Below, piece after piece: positions 15,583-23,999 of a DNA stretch of 64,000 bases (positions are counted from its first letter, which is position 1; each line of letters begins with the position of its first letter). The notes beneath the pieces were generated by a model. The model was not told where the DNA came from, did not search any database, and was given only the letters and a program-made list of their open reading frames with translations. Source of the DNA: Candidatus Villigracilis saccharophilus (lineage in GTDB: Bacteria; Chloroflexota; Anaerolineae; Anaerolineales; Villigracilaceae); contig JADJNA010000052.1 of the NCBI GenBank assembly GCA_016709305.1, positions 1 to 64,000 on the forward strand, written 5' to 3'. Made by a program: the position numbers and the translations under genes.

Positions 15583-16536
15583 ATGCCGCATATTGACGAA
15601 CTAAGAATGATCGCACGTGTAGCGCGAATGTATTATGAATGGGACATGCGCCAATCCGAGATTGCAAAACAGCTTAACCTCTCCCAAGCAACCGTTTCGC
15701 GGCTAATCAGCCGTTCCAAGGAAGAGGGCATTATCCGCATTTCTGTTCATATTCCCAACGGGGTGCATACTGAGTTGGAAGAAACTCTGGTCAAGAAATT
15801 TGGTTTGCGTGATGCCATTGTTGTAGACAGTACCGAAGATAATGAAAAACTTATCCAGCGCGATTTGGGAGCATCGGCGGCTTACTACCTCGAATCTGCA
15901 ATCCACCCGAACGAGGTCATTGGCATTTCTTCGTGGAGTGCGACACTGCTGGCAATGGTAGATGCACTTCATCCCCTTTCCCGCAAATCTGGAGTAAAGG
16001 TCGTTCAAATTTTGGGCGGAGTAGGTAATCCGTCCGTGGAGGCACACGCCACCCGCCTGACTTCGCGAATGGCTCAATTGGTCAATGGAAGCGCAATTTA
16101 TTTACCAATATCCGGCGTGCTGTCAACAGAAGCAGCGCGAGACATTTTGATGGCAGATGAGGTTGCCCAGCACGCAATCAGGTTATTTGATCACGTCACC
16201 ACCGCTTTAGTTGGAATTAGAGCTATTAACCCTTCGCCACTACTGGCTCAAAGCGGAAATATCTTTTCCCCACAAGAATTAGATCTGCTGCGTCAGGAAA
16301 AAGCTGTAGGCGATATATTGTTGAGGTTTTTCGATCAAAATGGAAAACTGGTGGAAACCGGTTTGGAAAAACGAGTCATCTCAATGAGTCTGGAACAGCT
16401 AAGTAAAGTAAGTCGTGCTGTTGGTGTGGCAGGCGGTTCTCGAAAATACGCCAGTATCTTGGGAGCCTTGCGTGGACACTGGATCAATATCCTGATTACC
16501 GATCATTTCACAGCCAAACGACTGGTGAACGAATAG
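15583..16536 (+). CDS. SorC/DeoR-type sugar-responsive transcriptional regulator
   Basis: A 317-residue regulator of the SorC family. Residues about 20-60 form the HTH (MRQSEIAKQLNLSQATVSRLI). The rest is the sugar-phosphate-isomerase-like effector domain, with VIGISSWSATLLAMVDAL, VVQILGGVGNPS and VGVAGGSRKYASILGALRG as family-typical segments. Family members bind phosphorylated sugars and control adjacent sugar operons. Its divergent position and the palindromes in the shared region suggest that it controls the operon at 2,644-15,457 and itself. Confidence 0.9.
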   Translation: MPHIDELRMIARVARMYYEWDMRQSEIAKQLNLSQATVSRLISRSKEEGIIRISVHIPNGVHTELEETLVKKFGLRDAIVVDSTEDNEKLIQRDLGASAAYYLESAIHPNEVIGISSWSATLLAMVDALHPLSRKSGVKVVQILGGVGNPSVEAHATRLTSRMAQLVNGSAIYLPISGVLSTEAARDILMADEVAQHAIRLFDHVTTALVGIRAINPSPLLAQSGNIFSPQELDLLRQEKAVGDILLRFFDQNGKLVETGLEKRVISMSLEQLSKVSRAVGVAGGSRKYASILGALRGHWINILITDHFTAKRLVNE

Positions 16537-16581
16537 TTTCCTTGACCGATTTAGGTTTATACAGTAACGATTCATGTTCAA

Positions 16582-16920
16582 AGATCGCGGGTTCGTTCAA
16601 AGTTGCCCGATTATGGAACTCGCGGTGCGTAACTATTTTTCACCCCTGTTTTTACGCTAAAATGGGCAATAAATAACAAGGGGCTGTCCAGAAACAACAA
16701 ATGGACAGCCCAAAAATTCGCCCAAACTGGCAAGAAATGAAAAATGAAAAAAAACTGGCGCCAGTTTTCGCATATTATGTGCAATGGACACCAAGCCCTT
16801 GTTATTTATTGGCGGTCCCGACGCGGGATTGAAATCTCGGTTCGTAACTTTTTGGCATACTAATAAGCAATTGATGGGGGATTTTTTTAAAGTAGAGAGA
16901 AATAGCCACTTGTGAGACCA
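16582..16920. repeat. Third tRNA-Asp 3'-end remnant junction
   Basis: Agatcgcgggttcg, a tRNA T-arm sequence in plus orientation, lies at 16,582-16,595. The conserved leader cacccctgttttt...aaaatgggca follows at about 16,641-16,666. The tRNA 3' fragment ttggcggtcccgacg begins at about 16,809, then gtaactttttggcatactaat as in the other copies. The unit is then truncated and ends near 16,920. The whole gap 16,537-17,208 contains this junction, the palindrome at 16,667-16,811 and the promoter region of the next operon; I see no gene. Confidence 0.7.
16667..16811. repeat. 145-bp palindromic element replacing the tRNA terminator hairpin
   Basis: Outer arms caataaataacaaggg (16,667-16,682) and its reverse complement (to 16,811) enclose two inner palindromes. 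These are gggctgtcca/tggacagccc (16,681-16,711) and aaaactggcgccagtttt (about 16,751-16,768). In the other three copies this position holds a simple terminator hairpin. No transposase is encoded. It may be a small non-autonomous element or a rearranged terminator. Confidence 0.6.
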
Positions 16921-17077
16921 AGAGATCTGTTTTTTTCCATCAATTTGGATAAATGACCCAAGTAGCCAGCACAAAGACATATTCGCAATAATACGCAGTG
17001 GGTCTTATTGATTTTTCATTCATGACTGTCTCACAATTCCTTAATTGAGATATTTTGACAGGAATGCGAAATAAAGA

Positions 17078-17151
17078 GCGAATCAAAGCGTAGTTACATT
17101 GATTTCCTTTTGGAATACACTACAAATGAATAATAATCACTGAATAGTGAT
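17078..17151 (+). promoter_or_regulatory. Conserved promoter block of the first deglycosidase operon
   Basis: CAAAGCGTAGTTAC with flanking bases (17,078-17,100) is nearly identical to 47,257-47,279, upstream of the second deglycosidase operon. Downstream, TTTTGgaATACaCTAcAAAT matches TTTTGcgATACcCTAtAAAT at the other site, plausibly a -10 region. A separate inverted repeat, atcact-gaat-agtgat, lies at 17,136-17,151. The pattern suggests one regulator for both operons. Confidence 0.6.
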
Positions 17152-17208
17152 ACTTACTAATCAGATGGTTATATAAAAAATCATTCAAATTGAGAAAGGA
17201 ATAAAGAC

Positions 17209-18344
17209 ATGGCAAAGATCAAGATTGGAATTGTAGGCTGCGGGTTTATTGCAAATCGTAAACACCTGCCGATGTTGATGCAGCACCAGGATGTGGAAGT
17301 CGTGGCATTCTGCGACATCATTAGAGAACGTGCCGAGGCATCCTGCAAGCAGTATGGCATTGCAGATGCTAAAGTTTATGAAGATTACCGAGAGGTGATT
17401 GGGCGGAAAGATATTGATGTGGTGCATGTTTGTACACCTAATAGTTCCCATGCCGAAATTTCGGTTGCAGCATTGCAGGGCGGGAAGCATGTAATGTGTG
17501 AAAAGCCCATGGCAAAAACAGTGCAGAGGCTAAAGCTATGCTAGACGCAGCAAAAGCTTTTGGGAAAAAACTGACTATTGGTTATCAGAATCGATTTCGC
17601 CAGGATAGCCAATTCATCAAAGGTTTGTGTGACAATGGCGAGCTTGGTGATATCTACCTAGGAAAAGCTTTTGCGTGCCGCCGCCGAGGAGTTCCTATCT
17701 GGGGTGTTTTCATGAACAAGGAACTGCAGGGTGGGGGACCTCTGATAGACCTTGGTACGCATGCTCTCGACCTGACCTTGTGGATGATGAACAACTACGA
17801 ACCAGTTTCCGCGCTTGGATCCACTTACAATAAAATCGGAAAAATGGGCAGCCCGGCCAATGGTATGGGACTCTGGGATCCAGATAAGTATGAAGTCGAA
17901 GACAGCGCCTTCGGTATGGTCAAGTTCAGCAATGGTGCCACTGTTGTTCTGGAAGCCTCTTGGGCCATTAACATGATCGTCGCGAACGAAGCCATGACTA
18001 TGCTATGTGGCTCAAAAGCTGGTGCCGATATGTTCCCGGCCGCAGGCCCAGTCCTTCGGACAGCTGATTTTCAATCGGCCGAGAGCCTGCATGTCCGTGT
18101 GAACGGCGAGAACAACGGCAAACTCTACATCCAAAACTATTCCATGGGTGCACAGTTCATCGGTAGTGGCGGGAAAGAAGACTTTGCCGGCGCAACACTG
18201 GAAATGTCGACATGGTTGGACAGCATCCGTCAAGACAAAGACGTTGTTGTGAAACCCGAACAGGCCTATACTGTGACAAGGATCTTGGAAGCGATTTATC
18301 AATCAGCTGCTACCGGTGAAATGGTTCTCTTCGATAACAAATAG
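17209..18344 (+). CDS. Gfo/Idh/MocA-family oxidoreductase (frameshifted)
   Basis: Two overlapping frames make one protein of about 378 residues. The first part has the Rossmann motif IGIVGCGFIANRKH and the EKP motif CEKPMAKT. The frame breaks at about 17,521, where one G appears to be missing (ACA GTG GCA expected), and continues as AMLDAAKAFGKKLTIGYQNRF to the end. The family performs NAD(P)-dependent oxidation of sugar hydroxyls. The C3 dehydrogenases that prepare C-glycosides for cleavage (DgpA type) belong here. It is the first gene of the operon, followed by a second paralogue and a deglycosidase-type pair, so C3 oxidation is a good inference. The frameshift may be a sequencing error. 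Confidence 0.85.
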
Positions 18345-18360
18345 GAAGATGGTAAGAGTT

Positions 18361-18387
18361 GATTGCGCCGGATACACCGGCGCAATC
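18361..18387 (+). promoter_or_regulatory. Intercistronic hairpin
   Basis: A perfect 11-bp stem, gattgcgccgg / ccggcgcaatc, with a 5-base loop lies between the two oxidoreductase genes, followed by the next ribosome-binding site. There is no U tract. It is more likely an RNA-processing or stability element than a terminator. Confidence 0.5.
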
Positions 18388-18407
18388 AACATATTTCAGG
18401 AGAAGAT

Positions 18408-19553
18408 ATGAAAAAATTTGGTGTTGGGATTATTGGTTGTGGGGCCATTTTTGGCGTTCACGCTTTTCCTCTCCATACGATTGAAAATGTGGAAGTCAAA
18501 GCGGTTTGCGATATCAAACCAGTTGCGCGGGAAGCGGCTGCGCGTCTCTTCAATTGTGATGCGTATGAGGATTACCATGACCTTCTCAAACGGGATGATA
18601 TCGATGTTATCCACGTGATGACACCACATTACTTGCATGCGCCAATGGTCATTGACGCCGCCAATGCCGGTAAACATGTTTTATCGGAAAAGCCGATGTC
18701 AATCACTATTGAGGATGCAAAAGCTGAGATTGATGCCGGACGGAAAAACAACGTAACAATTGGCGTAATCAGCCAAAATCGGTATAACTCTGCTTCTGTA
18801 GCGATCAAAGAGGCTATTGATAGTGGCAGCCTGGGCAAGGTAGTCGGGCAGCGAATCCTCCTCGCCTGGTTCAAGCCGAATGAATACTATCAAAACAGTG
18901 ACTGGCACGGTACATGGGATAAGGAAGGCGGGTCATTGATCATCGATCAGTCCATTCATATCCTTGACTTGGCTCGCTGGTTCGTCAACGACGAGATCGT
19001 CAGTGTACAGGCCACGATTGATAATCGTAACCATCCGGTGATCGAAACAGAAGATACGGCCGAAGGTCTAATTAAGTATCGCAACGGCGTCCAGTCGGTC
19101 TTTTATGCGACAAATAACTACACCTATAACTCTCCTGTCATGGTCGAAATCCATTGCGAGAAAGGGACAGCCCTCATGGAATTCGACAGGGCTGTAATTA
19201 CCTATCGGGATGGGAAAGAACTGAACGTTCTGAACAATCCCAACGATGTATTAAACGAAGCGGAATACCAGGCCTTCTTTAACCAAAGCTCCTCGCAGAC
19301 CGCGTTTCAAACGTTATCCAAGTGGGGTGTGATCGGTGCACCAGTGACCATGCCAATCACTTGGAAAACGCCGCGTCCCTATTGGGGCATCACTCACATC
19401 AAGCAGATTAAGAATTTCTACGAGAGCCTTACGGCGGGCGTTCAGCCTGACATTACCGCAGCAGAAGCGTTCAAGACTCAGGAAATGATCTGCGCAATTT
19501 ACGAATCGGCTAAAAAGCACAAACCGATCCTTTTAAATCAGACCAAGGAGTAG
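18408..19553 (+). CDS. Gfo/Idh/MocA-family oxidoreductase (DgpA-like candidate)
   Basis: A 381-residue NAD(P)-dependent sugar oxidoreductase with VGIIGCGAIFGVHAF (Rossmann fold), VLSEKPMSI (EKP, catalytic Lys) and GGSLIIDQSIHILDLARWF, which carries the His/Asp region of the active site. The start MKKFG at 18,408 follows CAGGAGA; the longer frame runs through the intercistronic hairpin. It ends 5 bases before the beta subunit of a deglycosidase-type pair. This proximity suggests that it oxidises the C3 hydroxyl of the C-linked sugar, giving the 3-keto glycoside that the alpha/beta enzyme cleaves. Activity on an O-glycoside or inositol cannot be excluded. Confidence 0.88.
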   Translation: MKKFGVGIIGCGAIFGVHAFPLHTIENVEVKAVCDIKPVAREAAARLFNCDAYEDYHDLLKRDDIDVIHVMTPHYLHAPMVIDAANAGKHVLSEKPMSITIEDAKAEIDAGRKNNVTIGVISQNRYNSASVAIKEAIDSGSLGKVVGQRILLAWFKPNEYYQNSDWHGTWDKEGGSLIIDQSIHILDLARWFVNDEIVSVQATIDNRNHPVIETEDTAEGLIKYRNGVQSVFYATNNYTYNSPVMVEIHCEKGTALMEFDRAVITYRDGKELNVLNNPNDVLNEAEYQAFFNQSSSQTAFQTLSKWGVIGAPVTMPITWKTPRPYWGITHIKQIKNFYESLTAGVQPDITAAEAFKTQEMICAIYESAKKHKPILLNQTKE

Positions 19554-19558
19554 TTTCC

Positions 19559-19957
19559 ATGGGAGCCCAAGTCAAACTAATCAGAGAAGACAGCCTGCGT
19601 GTCGTGGAAGACGGTTATGCATTCGATGTGAGACTTAATTGGTACCGTTCCCTGCCTTTGTCCAGCGTTGATATTGTGAGCGTGAAACTTGATGGCGAGA
19701 CAATATCCATCGACCAGATTGCTTTTGAGATTAACGAACACCAGTACTCTCAGGCTGAACTATTAGAGCGGTGTGAGGAGTTCTGGTTCGTACAGGATTT
19801 TGCTGTATTACACGTGAGGCAGCCAGGAAAAGTTGTCACTGGTGAAATACATACACTTGAAGCGGAAATATCACTTCGATTCCCTTACATGAATATTGGA
19901 CCTGGGAAGTTCCTAATCAACGTGACGCAATTCACGTCCACCCAGGTTGCGCATTGA
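19559..19957 (+). CDS. C-glycoside deglycosidase beta-subunit-like protein (DUF6379), pair 1
   Basis: A 132-residue beta-rich protein resembling the small subunit of bacterial C-glycoside deglycosidases. Key segments are LNWYRSLPLSSVDIVSVKLDGE, EEFWFVQDFAVLHVRQPG and ISLRFPYMNIGPGKF. In the characterised enzymes (DgpB/CarB type) the small subunit completes the active site of the TIM-barrel subunit. It is followed after 12 bases by its alpha partner. It is closest in the window to the beta protein at 53,677, with which it shares gene order. The family call is from pattern recognition, not a search. Confidence 0.75.
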   Translation: MGAQVKLIREDSLRVVEDGYAFDVRLNWYRSLPLSSVDIVSVKLDGETISIDQIAFEINEHQYSQAELLERCEEFWFVQDFAVLHVRQPGKVVTGEIHTLEAEISLRFPYMNIGPGKFLINVTQFTSTQVAH

Positions 19958-19969
19958 GCGAGGTGTTAG

Positions 19970-20965
19970 ATGACAAATAATGGACCCATATTGGGTGTAA
20001 CCCTATTTAGTTTCACGAACGAATGGCAGCAGAAGTTATATACGCTGGATGAAATGATCGCAAAGGTTGCCGAAAGTGGGATTGGGCCCGGCATCGAAAT
20101 AGTAGGCTTTCAAAGCTTTCGCAGTTATCCAGATGTTTCGGATGCTGATGCAGATCACTTTCAAAACCAGTTGGCAAAATATGGCTTGATTCCAACGTGT
20201 CTGGGAGCAAATGTTGATCTCGGCCGGCGTAGGGATCGTCTAATGACCGCTGATGAGATCTACGAAACCGTCCGCCGTCAGTTGGTCTCTGCAAAGAAGC
20301 TGGGGTTTCCAATCATGCGAGTGCCGCCAACTGCGGGAGAGCTTACCTTGGAAAATCTTCTTTCGTTAGCAGAAGAGTACGAGATCCAGCTTGCAGTGGA
20401 ACTACATTCGCCGCTGAGCGTATACCACCCCGAAGTGGTTAAGCTGCGCAGCATGTTTGAGCGACTAAAATCGCCGCTGCTTGGATTTATCCCTGACTTT
20501 AGCGCCACCATGACAAGTGTCCCTGAAGGCCATTGGAATAATGTTCGCCGTGCTGGGGCCCCGGAAGAGTTGATCGATGCGGCAAAAGTGATCTGGCGCA
20601 CGGACGATCCCATTCCGGCGAAATTTGGAGCATTGGCTGAATCCTGCAAGTTATTTGGAGTTGGGCCATCTGTGATTGGCCAGATCAATATGACGATGAC
20701 CATGTTTGGGCACATGCCTGTCGACAGTTGGCGTGAGATTATGCCGTATGTGAAACATGTTCATGGAAAATATTATCAAGTGACCAAGGCGGGCATCGAG
20801 CCTTCAATCCCGTATCGTGACTTGATGCAACTTCTCAAACGGGAAGGCTATCAGGGCACTATTTCCGCAGAGTGGGAAGGGCAGGCATTCACCGAAGATC
20901 CCATCGGGTTCCAGCAAGTGGAGGCTTGGAATGCAATGTGCAGGTCTTTTCTGGCAGAGTCATGA
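19970..20965 (+). CDS. C-glycoside deglycosidase alpha-subunit-like TIM barrel, pair 1
   Basis: A 331-residue protein of the sugar phosphate isomerase/epimerase (xylose-isomerase-like TIM barrel) superfamily. Probable metal ligands are E144 in AVELHSP, D176 in FIPDFSAT, H263/H265 in VKHVHGKYY and E301 in ISAEWEG. With the adjacent DUF6379 protein this is the architecture of enzymes that cleave 3-keto C-glycosides by beta-elimination, giving aglycone plus a 1,5-anhydro enone sugar. Its stop overlaps the start of the following hydrolase (ATGA), so the genes are coupled. A simple isomerase or epimerase is the alternative, but the paired small subunit argues against it. Confidence 0.8.
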   Translation: MTNNGPILGVTLFSFTNEWQQKLYTLDEMIAKVAESGIGPGIEIVGFQSFRSYPDVSDADADHFQNQLAKYGLIPTCLGANVDLGRRRDRLMTADEIYETVRRQLVSAKKLGFPIMRVPPTAGELTLENLLSLAEEYEIQLAVELHSPLSVYHPEVVKLRSMFERLKSPLLGFIPDFSATMTSVPEGHWNNVRRAGAPEELIDAAKVIWRTDDPIPAKFGALAESCKLFGVGPSVIGQINMTMTMFGHMPVDSWREIMPYVKHVHGKYYQVTKAGIEPSIPYRDLMQLLKREGYQGTISAEWEGQAFTEDPIGFQQVEAWNAMCRSFLAES

Positions 20966-21774
20966 AACTTGTCGAGCTGGACATCGTCGCCAATGGTATT
21001 CGTCTGCATGTATACAGGACCGGGAATAGCAAGCCTCCGTTGGTGTTTGCACATGGCATTACTGACAATGGACTGTGCTTTACGCCGATTGCGGAACCGC
21101 TATCCAATGAGTTTGAGATCATCTTGTTTGATTCCCGTAATCACGGTAAATCAGAATCACCAGCAGGGAAGACGACCCTTGTAGACCGTGCCATGGATCT
21201 GGCGGGTCTTGTGGACGCCCTGCAATTGCAGAGACCCGGTCTGATTGGGCATTCTCTGGGCGCGGTTACCGCGGGATTGACGGCTGGTCTATATCCCAGC
21301 CTGCCGGGTTGTATTGTTCTGGAAGATCCTCCACCGTTCGAACTATTTGCCCCGCGTGAAGAAAACTCTTCATCCAACCCCAAGACATGGCTGCAAATGG
21401 CGGATTTGAACAAGAAAAAGACTGTTGAAGAACTTATGGATTTTTGTCGTTGCGAAAACCCAGCCTGGCCCGAGTCAGAGTTGCTACATTGGGCAGAGTC
21501 CAAGCAACAGTTGTCGCTTGCCGTATTTGATGAAGAACAGATAGGTGTCGAGCAGGGAAATAAGCTGTTTTCAAAGATCACGTGCCCCACCTTGATACTC
21601 ACAGCCGATGCAGATCGAGGCGCTCTTTATCCTCCACAGGCTGCAGATACTCTGGCGGCTGGGCTCCCTGTTGCACGGCATGTCCACTTACCGGGCGCCG
21701 GGCACAGTATCCGACGGGAACAGCCTGCTGCTTACCTAAAAGCTGTGGATGGTTTTCTAAAAGAGTTTCTATGA
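20962..21774 (+). CDS. Alpha/beta hydrolase
   Basis: A 270-residue hydrolase starting at the ATG that overlaps the alpha-subunit stop; a longer upstream frame is an artefact. It has FAHGITDNG (oxyanion region), FDSRNHGKSES, the nucleophile elbow GHSLGA and the catalytic His in LPGAGHSIR. Such enzymes hydrolyse esters or C-C bonds. Removing acyl groups from acylated glycosides, or opening a product ring, would fit the context, but the substrate is unknown. It is coupled to both neighbours through ATGA overlaps. Confidence 0.85.
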   Translation: MKLVELDIVANGIRLHVYRTGNSKPPLVFAHGITDNGLCFTPIAEPLSNEFEIILFDSRNHGKSESPAGKTTLVDRAMDLAGLVDALQLQRPGLIGHSLGAVTAGLTAGLYPSLPGCIVLEDPPPFELFAPREENSSSNPKTWLQMADLNKKKTVEELMDFCRCENPAWPESELLHWAESKQQLSLAVFDEEQIGVEQGNKLFSKITCPTLILTADADRGALYPPQAADTLAAGLPVARHVHLPGAGHSIRREQPAAYLKAVDGFLKEFL

Positions 21775-22154
21775 GATATGTAGTGGATCCACTTCAGGTC
21801 GAAGAGTGGTCCTTGAATCGGCATACGGGCGTCTTTGCCAAGTTGCTCGCGGATGGACAGAATATGACCGTTCTGTACACTACCTGGCTTGCATATGCCA
21901 AAGCTCCTGAACATACGCATATGCATGAGCAGATGGGGTTGTGTCTTCAGGGTGAGATCGTTTTCGTGATCGATGGCAAAGATTTTTTGGTTAAGGCAGG
22001 AGGGTTCTATCACATACCCGGGAATATTTCCCACGCAGAGCGCAATGATCGATCCGAACCAGCCATCCTTGTGGATTTCTTTTCCCCGCCGCGGGAAGAC
22101 TTATTGCATAGACGCTTTGATGCCAACACATTGGACGGGAAGAGTTTTCCATGA
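21771..22154 (+). CDS. Cupin-domain protein
   Basis: A 127-residue single-domain cupin from the ATG at 21,771, which overlaps the hydrolase stop. Cupin motif 1 is HTHMHEQMGLCLQGE (His, His, Glu metal ligands) and motif 2 is FYHIPGNISHAE. Small cupins in sugar clusters act as sugar isomerases, binding proteins or dioxygenases; no specific reaction can be assigned. The stop overlaps the next gene by four bases. Confidence 0.82.
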   Translation: MRYVVDPLQVEEWSLNRHTGVFAKLLADGQNMTVLYTTWLAYAKAPEHTHMHEQMGLCLQGEIVFVIDGKDFLVKAGGFYHIPGNISHAERNDRSEPAILVDFFSPPREDLLHRRFDANTLDGKSFP

Positions 22155-22573
22155 ACCTAAAACCCAGTCATCGCCACATCATTATTGCACCGCAGATTTA
22201 TGTCTCCCTGGAATCTCAGGAGTCTGGACCTGCAAATCGTGAGGCTCATCCAAAGAAAACGAAAATTCCGATGGTCTGGATTCAGGATGGCGACAATTTC
22301 CGCCTCGATATTGATTTGCCTGTCTCCAGTGTTTTGGATGTGCTCATCGCTTCCTCTGTGATCAGTCTGCATGTCAATGGCGAAACGATCTGGCTGAATA
22401 ATTCAGCCCATACTGTACGGATGACCGGTGCGCATGTGGAATCCACTCCGGATGGACTGCGGCTTACATGTACATCCGGCGGGTCAATCCATATTCTGGC
22501 TTGTACTGTAGCGGATGCTGATTCTTCTGCGAATGATCTCACATCGGGTCAGGAAAAAAAGATGGGGAGCTAG
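22151..22573 (+). CDS. Unrecognised small protein
   Basis: A 140-residue protein with no family I recognise. It has no signal peptide, and its middle is made of alternating hydrophobic strands (FRLDIDLPVSSVLDVLIASSVISLHVNGETIW), a pattern compatible with a small beta-sandwich. The HVNGETIWL turn loosely recalls the VDGE turn of the deglycosidase beta subunits, so a degenerate relative is conceivable. It is coupled to the cupin by an ATGA overlap and ends 4 bases before the alpha subunit of pair 2, so it is very likely part of the same pathway. Confidence 0.7.
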   Translation: MNLKPSHRHIIIAPQIYVSLESQESGPANREAHPKKTKIPMVWIQDGDNFRLDIDLPVSSVLDVLIASSVISLHVNGETIWLNNSAHTVRMTGAHVESTPDGLRLTCTSGGSIHILACTVADADSSANDLTSGQEKKMGS

Positions 22574-22576
22574 AAA

Positions 22577-23593
22577 ATGAAAAACGAAAACTCCATTAAA
22601 CGTGGCGTAAGTTTGTATAGCTACCAAGAAGAGTATTTTCTTCGGAAAATGTCCCTGGAGGATTGCATTGCAACTTCAGCGAAATTAGGTGCATTGGGAA
22701 TAGAAAGTATTGCTGAGCAAATGATGCCAGGGTTCCCGAATCTTTCCGAAACCTTTTATGATCAGTGGCATACCTGGATGGAACAATATGGCACGGTTTC
22801 CATTTGTCATGATATGTTCCTCGATGTCAAAAAATATAAAGGTCGTCTATTTACAGAAGACGAGATGCTTGCGTCTGTGATCCGCGACTTGAAGCACGCG
22901 AACCGACTCGGGTGTACTGTCATGCGCTGCATCGTAACCACACCGCCAGAGATCATGGCAAAAGCTGCGTCCTATGCGGAGAAGTATAATGTCAGGCTGG
23001 GGCTAGAGATTCACGCACCTTTTAACTTAGATCATCCATGGATTCAGCAGCATTTGGAAATGTATGAAAAGGTGAAGAGTCCATTTCTTGGCATTATTCC
23101 CGATATGGGTATTTTCGAGAAACGTTTTCCCCGCGTCCGGAGCGACCGCTATATTCGGCGTGGGGCACATCCTCATATTGTTCAATATATCAGTGATGCC
23201 TATGCAGCACATGGTGATATGAGCGGCTTGATCGACGATGTGAAAAAGATGGGAGCGAATAATCTGGACTTGGCAATGGCAAATGATATTCAACATATGA
23301 CGTATGTCGATCCCCGCCGTTTGCTGGATCACATGTCCATTTCGTTCCACATCCACGGAAAATTCTATGAGATGCTGGATGATTACACTGAGTATAGTAT
23401 TCCGTATGCTGAGATTGTTTCAGTTTTGAAAGAGGGCGGATACACCGGGTACATTTCCAGTGAATACGAAGGGAACAGGCATATTCAGGATGCGTTCGAT
23501 GTGGATAGTGTTGAACAGATTCGGCGACAGCAGGTGATGCTAAAGCGGTTGATCGGCGAGCAGGTGGAGTCAGAGGCTAACTATGTTCGATAA
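22577..23593 (+). CDS. C-glycoside deglycosidase alpha-subunit-like TIM barrel, pair 2
   Basis: A 338-residue xylose-isomerase-like TIM barrel beginning KRGVSLYSYQEEYF, the signature shared with the alpha proteins at 47,440 and 48,930. Probable metal-site segments are LGLEIHAPF, GIIPDMGIF, FHIHGKFYEM and ISSEYEGN. Its end overlaps the beta gene by 11 bases, the reverse gene order to pair 1. The same elimination chemistry on a 3-keto glycoside is inferred, probably with a different substrate range. Confidence 0.8.
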   Translation: MKNENSIKRGVSLYSYQEEYFLRKMSLEDCIATSAKLGALGIESIAEQMMPGFPNLSETFYDQWHTWMEQYGTVSICHDMFLDVKKYKGRLFTEDEMLASVIRDLKHANRLGCTVMRCIVTTPPEIMAKAASYAEKYNVRLGLEIHAPFNLDHPWIQQHLEMYEKVKSPFLGIIPDMGIFEKRFPRVRSDRYIRRGAHPHIVQYISDAYAAHGDMSGLIDDVKKMGANNLDLAMANDIQHMTYVDPRRLLDHMSISFHIHGKFYEMLDDYTEYSIPYAEIVSVLKEGGYTGYISSEYEGNRHIQDAFDVDSVEQIRRQQVMLKRLIGEQVESEANYVR

Positions 23594-23975
23594 ATACATC
23601 ATTTGCGAAAAGGATCTGTGCCATGTGTTGGAATCTGGCAAAGTGGGTGGTTTCCAATTCAACGCTCGTCTTCCCTACTATCGTGGACTGGGTATCTCCA
23701 TGATCGAAGACCTGATCGTGGCCGTTGATGCGGAACGATTTCCGCGCGACGCGATACGTGTCACCCTACACGGAAACACGTATACGCTGGACGAGATGGA
23801 AGTTGAGTATGAAGATCGATGGGAATTTGGCGAAGAAGGAATTGTCTCTGTTCTAACACCAGGGGGATTGAAGACCGGTCTGCATAAGATCGAGATGGAA
23901 GTAATCCTTCGCGTCTCCTACCTTCCTTTCCTGTTGACCGGCAGTGACAACAAAGTTCTTGAATTGAGTCTCTGA
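23583..23975 (+). CDS. C-glycoside deglycosidase beta-subunit-like protein (DUF6379), pair 2
   Basis: A 130-residue protein with ARLPYYRGLGISMIEDLIVAVD, WEFGEEGIVSVLTPGGL and a final hydrophobic strand. The YYRG motif and FGxxGI block group it with the beta proteins at 48,475 and 49,838, apart from the WYRS type at 19,559 and 53,677. It overlaps its alpha partner by 11 bases and so is probably made in stoichiometric amounts. Confidence 0.75.
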   Translation: MFDKYIICEKDLCHVLESGKVGGFQFNARLPYYRGLGISMIEDLIVAVDAERFPRDAIRVTLHGNTYTLDEMEVEYEDRWEFGEEGIVSVLTPGGLKTGLHKIEMEVILRVSYLPFLLTGSDNKVLELSL

Positions 23976-23999
23976 AAAATAGTTCTGAGGATGTAGGTT

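Noticed and set aside
16667..16811. Insertion sequence
   Set aside because: Terminal inverted repeats are present but the element is only 145 bp, encodes no transposase, and no target-site duplication is clear.
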